NCBI GenBank assembly: GCA_031266855.1
Contig: JAISAF010000377.1
Span: 1 to 11,823, forward strand
Direction: 5' to 3'
Length of the DNA: 11,823 nucleotides
DNA from: Spirochaetales bacterium
GTDB taxonomy: Bacteria; Spirochaetota; Spirochaetia; DTKZ01
Below, one piece after another: positions 1 through 6,362 of the stretch (within the stretch, counting starts at the first letter, position 1; each line of letters starts with the position of its first letter). A program made the position numbers and the translations under genes. The notes under the pieces are model-generated. The model was not told the DNA's origin and did no database searches. It saw only the letters and a list, made by a program, of their open reading frames with translations.

Positions 1-240
1 GGGCTGGTTCCAAAGCCGCAAGCGTGGACGCTTGCTTCTAATCCGGCGTAGGCAGAGCCTGCGCCGGGCGGTCGCTCGCTTGTGTATGTGCGAACATACA
101 CAAGCCCGCTGTTAGCCGCTGCGCAAGGGGATTGCAGCGGAAATCCCACAGGATTTGCATAAGCAAATCCGAGGAATTGGAGCGGAAAGCCCGGTTTTTT
201 TGGGCGCGCGAAGCGCGCCCAAAAAAATGCGCCCAAATTC
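1..240 (+). repeat. Multi-hairpin intergenic repeat, long copy 1 (cut by window start)
   Basis: A run of perfect or near-perfect inverted repeats. In order: 18-25/28-35; 43-53/57-67 (one G.U pair); 78-89/94-105 with a GCGA (GNRA-type) tetraloop; 116-122/134-140; 151-158/163-170 (GGATTTGC-ATAA-GCAAATCC); and a 15-bp stem 195-209/213-220 extended to 227 that reads T7-GGGCGCGC-GAA-GCGCGCCC-A7. The block AGCGGAAAGCCC occurs on both sides of the 151-170 palindrome, the first time with changes. The part from about 120 to 240 matches copies at 6211-6326 (same strand) and 4709-4821 (opposite strand). It lies just past the 3' end of the isomerase gene and points against it. The left end may continue outside the window. 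Function unknown. Confidence 0.85.
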
Positions 241-254
241 TTCCGTAGCCGGGC

Positions 255-1595
255 TTATTTTATATACTCAAGCGGAATCCCCAGAATGCGTCCGGCATAC
301 TGGAGGTGTTTCACGATGTCCGCCCAGACAATGGCATAATGGAACTCATAGCCTTCATAAATTACCGTATCAAGGAGTTTGCGGACATCGCTTTGAAAGC
401 GTACTTCCACGCTGACTCCCGTAAACGGATTGGGGACATCGACAGCCTCGCCTGAGAGAACAAGAAGCCGGTAATCGGTTTCAGTTTGTCCGATACGGGC
501 GATGGTGACGGGCCCTCCCCGCAGGGAATTATCCAAAGCCCAGCCGATATTTCTGTTCGGCTGCAACCCGGCGACCGGCCCGGTTTTTTTCGAGGCGAGG
601 CTTAGGGGGCCAAAACCGCAATGCCAGAAAATGGCGGAATTCTTCGCGCTGTCAACGTGGACAAGGTCGCCCAAAAAGGTAGCGCCGCCGCCGGAAAGAT
701 AATTTTCAAGCAGCATCGTCGCGGATCCCAGAATATCGCTTTCGCAGGCGGAAGGAATTCCCGTATCCGCCAGATGCGACATGGAATGGCAGACAACCGC
801 TTTATAATCGCGCACAAACTCCGGCCAGCAGCGCAGGGCGACGGAATTATAGTTTTTTTCCTTTACCAGTTCCTTTAAGGCCAGAGTTACCCGCGTACTT
901 TTTCGAACCTGTTCCGGATCAAGCTTGTCCAGCCCGCCAGTCTTTTTTCCTTCTTCGGCGATAAACCGTGTGACCTCCTCCTCTTTTATTTCTCCGCTTT
1001 TTTCAAATATCCCGGACAAATCGACTGAGTCCACTTTGACCCCAAAGCGATCCAAAAGGCGTATCTGATTGGCATCGGAGGCGAAAAATCCGGGCGGGGA
1101 ACTTCCTATCCTTCCAATAACCGATCCGCGGAGCTTTTTCAGTGACCCCACGGTTTGAAGCCAGATTACAACATCTTCGGCTTCTTCGGCGCCGGGCAGG
1201 GTATAAACGTAGGAATACTTCTTCTTCATCCGGGATAGGGCGCAGGTGGCGGAGTTCAAACCCGTCAGGGAATTGAGTTGCAGCTTTCCGCCTAAAACAG
1301 GTTCCGGCAGGCACCATAACAGAAGGGGCGCGTTCAGAACCTTCATTATATTCAGCGGGAAACGTGAATCATGAAATGTCGAAAACTGAATAATAACAGC
1401 ATCGGCATCCGCATTCGCGCGGGCTATTTCCTCCGCCTTATCCGGATCGCTGATAAGTTCGCCGCAGCCGGCAATCTGCCAATCGCGGCTCTGAATTCTG
1501 GAAACAGACTCGTCATACAACTTCTTTGCCAAATCGGTATTAAATCCCGGTTTTCCTATTGCCGCAAACAAAACTTTCATTTCCGTGTGTACCAT
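255..1595 (-). CDS. L-fucose/L-arabinose isomerase-like protein (COG2407 type)
   Basis: 446 residues, last gene of the TRAP operon. The C-terminal half shows the family pattern: RCWPEF near 255-260, ACESD near 283-287, FLGD near 307-310, WHCG near 324-327 and GYEFHYAI near 415-422. By family analogy E285, D310 and H419 are likely metal ligands, with H325 nearby. Known relatives interconvert aldoses and ketoses with Mn2+; they are cytoplasmic, and the true substrate of the COG2407 branch is usually unknown. The ATG at 1595 is 8 bp after the dctM stop, and its AGGA ribosome site overlaps that TAG stop, so translation is probably coupled. A second start at 1580 (MKVLFAAIG) is possible, but its ribosome site is less well placed. 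Family call is firm; substrate open. Confidence 0.85.
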   Translation of the reverse strand: MVHTEMKVLFAAIGKPGFNTDLAKKLYDESVSRIQSRDWQIAGCGELISDPDKAEEIARANADADAVIIQFSTFHDSRFPLNIMKVLNAPLLLWCLPEPVLGGKLQLNSLTGLNSATCALSRMKKKYSYVYTLPGAEEAEDVVIWLQTVGSLKKLRGSVIGRIGSSPPGFFASDANQIRLLDRFGVKVDSVDLSGIFEKSGEIKEEEVTRFIAEEGKKTGGLDKLDPEQVRKSTRVTLALKELVKEKNYNSVALRCWPEFVRDYKAVVCHSMSHLADTGIPSACESDILGSATMLLENYLSGGGATFLGDLVHVDSAKNSAIFWHCGFGPLSLASKKTGPVAGLQPNRNIGWALDNSLRGGPVTIARIGQTETDYRLLVLSGEAVDVPNPFTGVSVEVRFQSDVRKLLDTVIYEGYEFHYAIVWADIVKHLQYAGRILGIPLEYIK

Positions 1596-1603
1596 CCTTT
1601 TTC

Positions 1604-2875
1604 CTAAAGATTAAATAGCCCGGGCAGCCATAAAACAGTCCCAGGCAAAAGCGTTATTACAAGCAGGACAATCAGCAGGGGAACAATCCAGGGTAAAACG
1701 CCTTTTACGACATTTTCAAAACTCATGTCCGCGACCTTGGTCATGATATACAGATATGTTCCTACAGGCGGCGTTATTGCCCCTATGGTAATATTAAGAA
1801 CCATTACGACGCCAAAATGGACAGGATTAATTCCCACAGACTGGAGGATGGGCATGATTATTGGAACCAGCACCACCAGCGCCGCAAGACCTTCGATAAA
1901 GCACCCTACGATAAGCAAAAACACATTCATCAGCAGCAGAATAAGAAGGGGCGAATCCGTCAGGGAAATCAGGGCCCGTGCGAGTGTCTGCGGAATCTGT
2001 GCCCTGCTCAAAGTCCACCCGAAAAGTCCCGCCGCCGCAATGAGCATGACCACCGTACCTGTTGTCTCAACCGTGTCGAGAAGTATTTTCATCAAATCCG
2101 CGATCTTAAACTCCCGGTATACAACCATCCCCAAACCAAGCGCATACACGACAGTTACAATCGCCGCTTCCGTAGGCGTAACAATGCCAAGCGCGATTCC
2201 ACTCAGAATGATCAGCGGTGTAAGCAAGGCCAGGAAGGCTTTCTTCGTCGCGACAAGCTTTTCCCTGAAATTTGCCTTTTTGTAAATGGGATAATTTCTC
2301 TTCCGCGAGAAAAGGTACACCATCAAGAAAAGGCTGCCCCCCATAAGCAGTCCGGGAATAACCCCGCCCAAAAACAGCGCGCCCACGGAGGTACTGGCAA
2401 GCGACCCATACATAACCATAGGAATACTGGGAGGAATAATGGGGCCTATCACAGCCGAAGACAGGGTAACACCGACGTTAAAGTCGTCATCAAAACCCGC
2501 CTTCCTTTGCGCGTCAAGTTCAATCGTACCCAGGCCCGCCACATCGGCTGCCCCGGAACCCGACATACCCGCGAAAATAATACTCGCAAGAACATTGACA
2601 TGCCCAAGGCTGCCCCGTACATGACCCAGAATGGCCTTGCCAAAAGAATAAATCCTGTCGGTAATCCCCGCGGAGTTCATGATCTGCCCGGCAAGGATAA
2701 AAAACGGTATCGCCAGTATGGGAAACGAGTTAGGCGCCGCCATCATCCTTTGCGGAATACCTAAAAGAACATCTCCCGTTAGAAGCAGATAGGAGGATGT
2801 CGCGAGAAGCAGGGAATACGAAATCGGAACCCCCAGCATCATCAGGATTGCCCATCCGATAAAAAACGCAACCAT
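1604..2875 (-). CDS. dctM: TRAP transporter large permease subunit, DctM family
   Basis: 423 residues, normal length for DctM. It is almost wholly hydrophobic, with about a dozen membrane segments, and the large subunit is the ion-coupled translocation channel. Family motifs are visible: FPILAIPFFILAG near 51-63, GMSGSGAADVAGLG near 103-116, and GPIIPPSIPMVMYG near 144-157, with the matching C-terminal half ending near GAITPPVGTYLYIM. The ATG at 2875 follows AAGGTG at close spacing. It is preceded by an unusually long 125-bp gap after dctQ and followed at 8 bp by the isomerase gene, which implies one transcript. The imported substrate cannot be told from this subunit. Confidence 0.95.
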   Translation of the reverse strand: MVAFFIGWAILMMLGVPISYSLLLATSSYLLLTGDVLLGIPQRMMAAPNSFPILAIPFFILAGQIMNSAGITDRIYSFGKAILGHVRGSLGHVNVLASIIFAGMSGSGAADVAGLGTIELDAQRKAGFDDDFNVGVTLSSAVIGPIIPPSIPMVMYGSLASTSVGALFLGGVIPGLLMGGSLFLMVYLFSRKRNYPIYKKANFREKLVATKKAFLALLTPLIILSGIALGIVTPTEAAIVTVVYALGLGMVVYREFKIADLMKILLDTVETTGTVVMLIAAAGLFGWTLSRAQIPQTLARALISLTDSPLLILLLMNVFLLIVGCFIEGLAALVVLVPIIMPILQSVGINPVHFGVVMVLNITIGAITPPVGTYLYIMTKVADMSFENVVKGVLPWIVPLLIVLLVITLLPGTVLWLPGLFNL

Positions 2876-3000
2876 ACATCACCTTCCATTTATTTTTACA
2901 TTCATTTTTCTGTCGATTTACATCGATTCACGCCGATTTAACATCGAAAATTACATCAAAGCTGCCCGTAAACGAAAAATTTTCCGGGAAAACAGCCCCG
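2876..3000 (-). other. dctQ-dctM spacer with CGAT-phased degenerate repeats
   Basis: 125 bp without a gene between two subunits that usually lie close together or overlap. Positions 2914-2957 hold four imperfect 10-12 bp units, each beginning CGA (CGATTTACAT, CGATTCACGC, CGATTTAACAT, CGAAAATTACAT). A weak stem with CGGG and CCCG arms on the minus strand follows the dctQ stop, then A4T5; it is too short to call a terminator. The unit length is close to one DNA turn, so a protein-binding or folded-RNA role is possible but unproven. Confidence 0.35.
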
Positions 3001-3483
3001 TCACACAACGACTTCGCTGTCCGTTTTGTTGCCTTTTTTCAGTATCAGGCGCACAGCGGATTCGATACTGAATATACCCATAAAAAAAGAACTGAATGTT
3101 ATTGCCGCCGAAACAAACGACTCAGGAACATTCAGAGCCGTCATGATTACCGTATGACTGAGATCGAAAAATTTTATGCTTTGATAAAAAATAAGCGCGC
3201 ATACACAGGCGACAAGAAAATGTGTAACAATTTCAACCTTCACCCGCAGGGTATCAGGCATCCTGCTGGTAAGAAGGGTAATCCGCGCGTGCCGCGACTT
3301 ACGCAGCGCCAGGGCCGCGCCAATAAACGCGACCCAGGAAAACACCGAAAGGGTAAACTCCTCCGCCCAATAAATGGGAGAGCTGAATAAATACCGGGCA
3401 ATAACCTGGGTAAAAACCATAACGCAAATCCCCGAAAAACCAAACACAGCGATTTTTTCAACAATTTTAACAATTCTGTTCAT
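3001..3483 (-). CDS. dctQ: TRAP transporter small permease subunit, DctQ family
   Basis: 160 residues with four predicted membrane segments at about 9-29, 42-61, 85-104 and 124-143. The DctQ pattern VIARYLF..PIYWAEE (27-42) sits between helices 1 and 2, followed by LALRKSRHARI (58-68). The small subunit pairs with DctM in the membrane. The start at 3483 (MNRIVKIVEK) has GGAGGAG just upstream; an upstream extension to 3543 is open but lacks a good ribosome site and would run into the dctP-dctQ spacer. It lies between dctP and dctM, the standard order. Confidence 0.92.
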   Translation of the reverse strand: MNRIVKIVEKIAVFGFSGICVMVFTQVIARYLFSSPIYWAEEFTLSVFSWVAFIGAALALRKSRHARITLLTSRMPDTLRVKVEIVTHFLVACVCALIFYQSIKFFDLSHTVIMTALNVPESFVSAAITFSSFFMGIFSIESAVRLILKKGNKTDSEVVV

Positions 3484-3570
3484 ACTCTCCTCCGCGTTGA
3501 AACACATACACCGACACGCCACATACACTGAAAATACGCACACTGAAAAAGCAAGAGCGCATTCGGTTTG

Positions 3571-3597
3571 CCGGGAGCCGCCGCAAGCGGATCCCGG
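3571..3597 (-). promoter_or_regulatory. Intercistronic hairpin between dctP and dctQ
   Basis: Inverted repeat CCGGGA (3571-3576) / TCCCGG (3592-3597) enclosing CCGC (3578-3581) / GCGG (3587-3590) with a five-base loop. There is no T-tract after it on the minus strand, so it is not a standard terminator. A hairpin right behind a binding-protein gene commonly protects the upstream message from 3' exonucleases, keeping the binding protein more abundant than the permeases. That role is inferred from position. A direct repeat ACACTGAAAA occurs nearby at 3525-3534 and 3540-3549. Confidence 0.6.
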
Positions 3598-3618
3598 CCG
3601 GAAAACGTATCTCCCGTT

Positions 3619-4605
3619 TTATCTCGTGTTGACAATTCTTTCGTACAAATCTTTTCCCCACACAGATTCAAACTGCGGCGGCACAACGCCCGTCGCCTTT
3701 CTAAAAGCCTCCACATCCGGCTCAATAATCTGCATTCCGAAATTTTTCATCGCGTCAAGAAGTTTATTTTCAGCCTCAATTGTCAGCGTATCATTCAGAT
3801 TTCTCGCATCCCTGGCACTGGCGGTAATGGCCCCCTGATATTCCCCGGACAAGCCCTGAAAAACCCTCTCATTAATAATAAGGGGAGACGGAGTCCTGAC
3901 ATGCCCGGTTAAAATCAGATACCCTTGCGCCTCATAAAATTTGAACCCGTCAATAGTCGGAATAGGATTCTCCTGCCCATCGACAACATTTGTCTTTAAG
4001 GACAAATACAATTCGCTTATGTCCATCGGCGTAGGCTCGGCCCCCCACGACTTTGCCATCGCCACAAGAACAGGAACCTGCGGCGTACGCAGCTTAAAAC
4101 CCTGCATATCCGCGGGCGATCTCACAGGTTTGTTAGCCGTAAGATGACGGGTGCCATAGTAGAAAAACTCAAGTATCCGCAAACCCCTGGTTTTCAGAAG
4201 ATCAGCGGTAAGCTCTTTCCCCACATCGCTATCAAGAACTTTCCCCATGTGCTCAACATCCCGCCAGATAAACGGGCATTCCCCGATACCAAGAATAGGC
4301 GAGAACTGACTTATTCCGCCGGTACCGATTAACACCATCTCCTGGGTTCCCATGATCGTACCCTCGGCCTGATCCCTGTCGCCGCCAAGCTGCCCGCCCG
4401 GAAACAGACTTACCGTTACCTTCCCGCCCGTCCGTTCCTTAACCAGATCAGCGAATTTCGCGGACGCGATATTTGACGGATGATCCGGCGGATAACTATT
4501 CCCGTAGCGCAGATTGACACTTTCCGGCGCGGCCTCACCCGACCCGCCGGCGAAAACTATTCCCGCCACAAAAAGACACAAACCCACAATCATGACTTTC
4601 CTCAT
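3619..4605 (-). CDS. dctP: TRAP transporter periplasmic substrate-binding protein, DctP family
   Basis: 328 residues from the chosen start. A signal peptide ends near residue 19 (GIVFA/GGSGE), with no lipobox cysteine, so a soluble periplasmic protein is expected. DctP-family features: SYPPDHPSN near 37-45, the FPGGQLGGDRD stretch near 68-78, GTRHLTANKPV near 151-161, GFKLRTPQVPV near 169-179, and VVDGQENP near 207-214. R173 in KLR sits where family members hold the substrate carboxylate, so an organic acid or sugar acid is the likeliest ligand (family knowledge). The ATG at 4605 follows GGAGGAAGGAA; starting at 4653 would add 16 charged residues before the signal peptide. First gene of dctPQM-isomerase. 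Confidence 0.93.
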   Translation of the reverse strand: MRKVMIVGLCLFVAGIVFAGGSGEAAPESVNLRYGNSYPPDHPSNIASAKFADLVKERTGGKVTVSLFPGGQLGGDRDQAEGTIMGTQEMVLIGTGGISQFSPILGIGECPFIWRDVEHMGKVLDSDVGKELTADLLKTRGLRILEFFYYGTRHLTANKPVRSPADMQGFKLRTPQVPVLVAMAKSWGAEPTPMDISELYLSLKTNVVDGQENPIPTIDGFKFYEAQGYLILTGHVRTPSPLIINERVFQGLSGEYQGAITASARDARNLNDTLTIEAENKLLDAMKNFGMQIIEPDVEAFRKATGVVPPQFESVWGKDLYERIVNTR

Positions 4606-4641
4606 TTCCTTCCTCCTTCTCCTTACAAACATCATGGTTTT

Positions 4642-4658
4642 CCACGGACGCACCGTGG
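4642..4658. promoter_or_regulatory. Operator-like inverted repeat ahead of dctP
   Basis: Perfect inverted repeat CCACGG-N5-CCGTGG. It lies about 37 bp upstream of the dctP start and roughly 10-25 bp downstream of the start site predicted from the promoter at 4674-4701. This is a normal place for a repressor operator or a 5'-UTR hairpin. A DNA site and an RNA stem cannot be told apart from one copy, and no regulator gene is in the window. Confidence 0.4.
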
Positions 4659-4673
4659 TATAAGCTCAAAGAC

Positions 4674-4701
4674 ATACTAAAAAACATCCCGCCCGTTTCA
4701 A
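4674..4701 (-). promoter_or_regulatory. Candidate sigma70 promoter for dctPQM-isomerase
   Basis: Minus strand: -35 TTGAAA (4701-4696, 5/6), 16-bp spacer, -10 TAGTAT (4679-4674, 4/6). Predicted start near 4667, giving a leader of about 60 nt to the dctP ATG. It lies directly beyond the edge of the repeat copy at 4709-4978, consistent with a new transcription unit starting here. TTATAC at about 4664-4659 is an alternative -10 with a poor -35. Confidence 0.45.
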
Positions 4702-4708
4702 AATGAAC

Positions 4709-4978
4709 AGGCGCATTTTTTGCGACTAACGCCGCAAAAAACCGGGCTATCCACTCCAAGTCCTCGGAATTGCATAAGCAATTCCTGTGGGCTTTCCGTT
4801 CCTATCCCTTGCGCGCGCAAGCGGCAGCACACGAACTTGCGTATAACCAGGCAGCCCGCAATTTGCCGGGGCAAATTGCGGGATCTGTCACCAGGCACAG
4901 CGCATAACGCGCTGTGCGCATCTCTATCCCCCACGGGCCGCGCAAAATTGCGTACGCAATTTTGCCATCAGCCCCGTG
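4709..4978 (-). repeat. Multi-hairpin intergenic repeat, long copy 3 (minus orientation)
   Basis: Same family as the blocks at 1-240 and 6211-6326, inverted. Plus-strand coordinates: stem 4716-4726/4731-4741 (T6-GCGAC-TAAC-GCCGC-A6; the one mismatch becomes a G.U pair in minus-strand RNA); palindrome 4766-4773/4778-4785 (GGAATTGC/GCAATTCC); 14-bp palindrome 4808-4821; 13-bp stem 4855-4867/4870-4882; 9-bp stem 4895-4903/4909-4917; 11-bp stem 4942-4952/4955-4965 enclosed by CACGGG/CCCGTG (4932-4937, 4973-4978). It fills most of the 406-bp gap between the M24 gene and dctP. No convincing gene is present, although a 78-codon open frame runs through it. Confidence 0.85.
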
Positions 4979-5011
4979 CGCCTAACGGACTTTCCTGGTA
5001 CCGGAACAAAC

Positions 5012-6100
5012 TCATATCACAAATATCCCCGGCCTTGATAAAACGCTGCCTTTGTATTCGACACTGATATAACAGTACCCGCCTGTATGCGTTATACATT
5101 CATTGCCAGCCGGAAGTACAAGCATCGTATCCTCGCATTTTGTTCCCGTGATTGTCGGATTCCAGGCATATACTTCATTCTCCCGTACCCGCCCGGCAGA
5201 ATCAGGGGTCACGCGGATCTCCCTCGCCACATACCCGCTTAAACCTCCCTGGTGATGGCGCTTCCATTCTTCAGGAACCCCGGCCTTTGCGTACTGCGCC
5301 GCGGCCTCCTGAAAAATCGCCGAATACACGGCTCCGGGCCGGGTCGCGGTAAAAAGCGCGGCCTCAACCTGTAAGGTATTTTCCAGTTTCCGCAGGAGTT
5401 CCTTCGGCGGCTGGCCCAGGTGTACCAGCCGGGTCGCGCTCGCGATAAGGCCCCCCTTCCTGGCGCAGATGGAAAGAATCGCGTAACGCTTCAAGCGGTT
5501 TTCCGTAGGAACAACGTGGCGGAACTTCAACGTGCGATCATCCGCGGCAACAAGGAGCGTAATAGGATCTATGCCGCGCGCCCACAGCGATTCACTGACC
5601 CTGCCCGCCAGCTCAAACTCGGTTTCCCCGCCCTTTATGGACATGCAGACGCCCTCCAAAGCCTGTGCGGAGGATATACCCAATTCCCGGTAACGCCCGA
5701 TCTCCTCCGGCTCAAGACTGGTACGCAGCTCCCGAATCTCATTCTCAAGTTTGTCGTCGGCGAGGAGTTTCCCCGAAGCCGTCCCGGTAATATCCGCGGC
5801 GGTCTCGCCCAAAAGGCCGTCCGAATACCAGGGAAGGGAGCGAAGCTCAATCCCAAGGCCGGGGGGAATTTCTTCTTCCAGAAGCCGGGGGGCCTCAATT
5901 TCATTTGCGAGCAGAAACACCGATGAACCCGTAACAAGTATCTGGGCGCAGGATATATCCCCGACGAATCCTATATGCCCCCGCCCGCCTGTAAGCCAGG
6001 AAAAATTACACTGCCGGCGGAAAAGTATCCCCCCGCAGCCCTGGGATCGCATAAGATCGCGTATTTTTGAAATCTTTTTCGTAAATTCCGACTTATTCAT
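5012..6100 (-). CDS. M24-fold (creatinase/aminopeptidase P-like) protein with missing metal ligands
   Basis: 362 residues: an N-terminal creatinase-like domain (about 5-130; NFSWLTGG near 32-39, NEIEAPRLLEEE near 66-77) and a C-terminal pita-bread domain (about 133-362). Canonical M24 peptidases use two Asp, one His and two Glu to hold two metals. Here the strand that should hold the Asp pair reads AILSICARKGGLIASATRLVH (207-227) with no Asp, the first Glu region reads YAWNPTI (311-317), and only H283 (HHQGG) and E323 (KCEDTMLV) are kept. Metallopeptidase activity is therefore unlikely; a metal-free creatinase-type hydrolase or a binding role is possible. The ribosome site (AAAGGT) is weak. 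A single gene between two repeat copies, probably its own unit. Confidence 0.85.
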   Translation of the reverse strand: MNKSEFTKKISKIRDLMRSQGCGGILFRRQCNFSWLTGGRGHIGFVGDISCAQILVTGSSVFLLANEIEAPRLLEEEIPPGLGIELRSLPWYSDGLLGETAADITGTASGKLLADDKLENEIRELRTSLEPEEIGRYRELGISSAQALEGVCMSIKGGETEFELAGRVSESLWARGIDPITLLVAADDRTLKFRHVVPTENRLKRYAILSICARKGGLIASATRLVHLGQPPKELLRKLENTLQVEAALFTATRPGAVYSAIFQEAAAQYAKAGVPEEWKRHHQGGLSGYVAREIRVTPDSAGRVRENEVYAWNPTITGTKCEDTMLVLPAGNECITHTGGYCYISVEYKGSVLSRPGIFVI

Positions 6101-6210
6101 ATCAGTACCTTTTTGTTTTTCAGGAAAACTCTAAAACCTGTAATTTGTTAGTAGCCTGACAACAAAAAAAATATGGTTCCGGCTCCCTTTATGCAAAACG
6201 TCATTGTACA

Positions 6211-6326
6211 GCGCGCGCAAGGGATTGGAGCGGAAAGCCCACAGGATTTGCATAAGCAAATCCGAGGACTTGAAGCGGAAAGCCCGGTTTTTTGCGACGT
6301 TAGTCGCAAAAAATGCGCCCAAATTC
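6211..6326 (+). repeat. Multi-hairpin intergenic repeat, short copy 2
   Basis: Core form of the repeat family without the extra 5' hairpins. It holds GCGCGCAAGGGATT, block AGCGGAAAGCCC, palindrome 6244-6251/6256-6263 (GGATTTGC/GCAAATCC, loop ATAA), a second AGCGGAAAGCCC block, then the 11-bp stem 6288-6298/6303-6313 (T6-GCGAC/GTCGC-A6, loop GTTA) and the tail ATGCGCCCAAATTC. The tail is identical to that of the copy ending at 240. It lies between the 3' end of the transaldolase gene and the upstream region of the M24 gene. Confidence 0.85.
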
Positions 6327-6362
6327 CGAATTAGTTTTTTGAACAGGCTTCAAGGATTTCCT

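Noticed and set aside
1..240. CRISPR array
   Set aside because: The repeated pieces are hairpins of different sequence without unique spacers of equal length, and no cas gene is present.
1817..2764. Long plus-strand open frame of about 315 codons
   Set aside because: It lies wholly opposite dctM, has a low-complexity Arg/His/Gln-rich product, and has no ribosome site; it is a shadow of the real gene.
4698..4934. 78-codon minus-strand open frame, and similar frames at 155-415 and 6131-6322
   Set aside because: They run through the hairpin repeats, lack clear ribosome sites, and their shared residues are explained by the repeat. Reported as a repeat finding, not as genes.
6144..6166. Inverted repeat TTTGTT-N11-AACAAA and weak TTGCAT-17-TATTTT promoter upstream of the M24 gene
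   Set aside because: AT-rich arms of six bases and a 3/6 -35 are within chance expectation for this stretch; not firm enough to list.
195..6313. T-run/stem/A-run hairpins of the repeats (195-227, 4716-4741, 6288-6313) as intrinsic terminators
   Set aside because: The T-run precedes and the A-run follows the stem on both strands, so there is no U-tract after the stem; the runs simply lengthen the stem. They may still affect RNA ends but do not fit the intrinsic terminator pattern.
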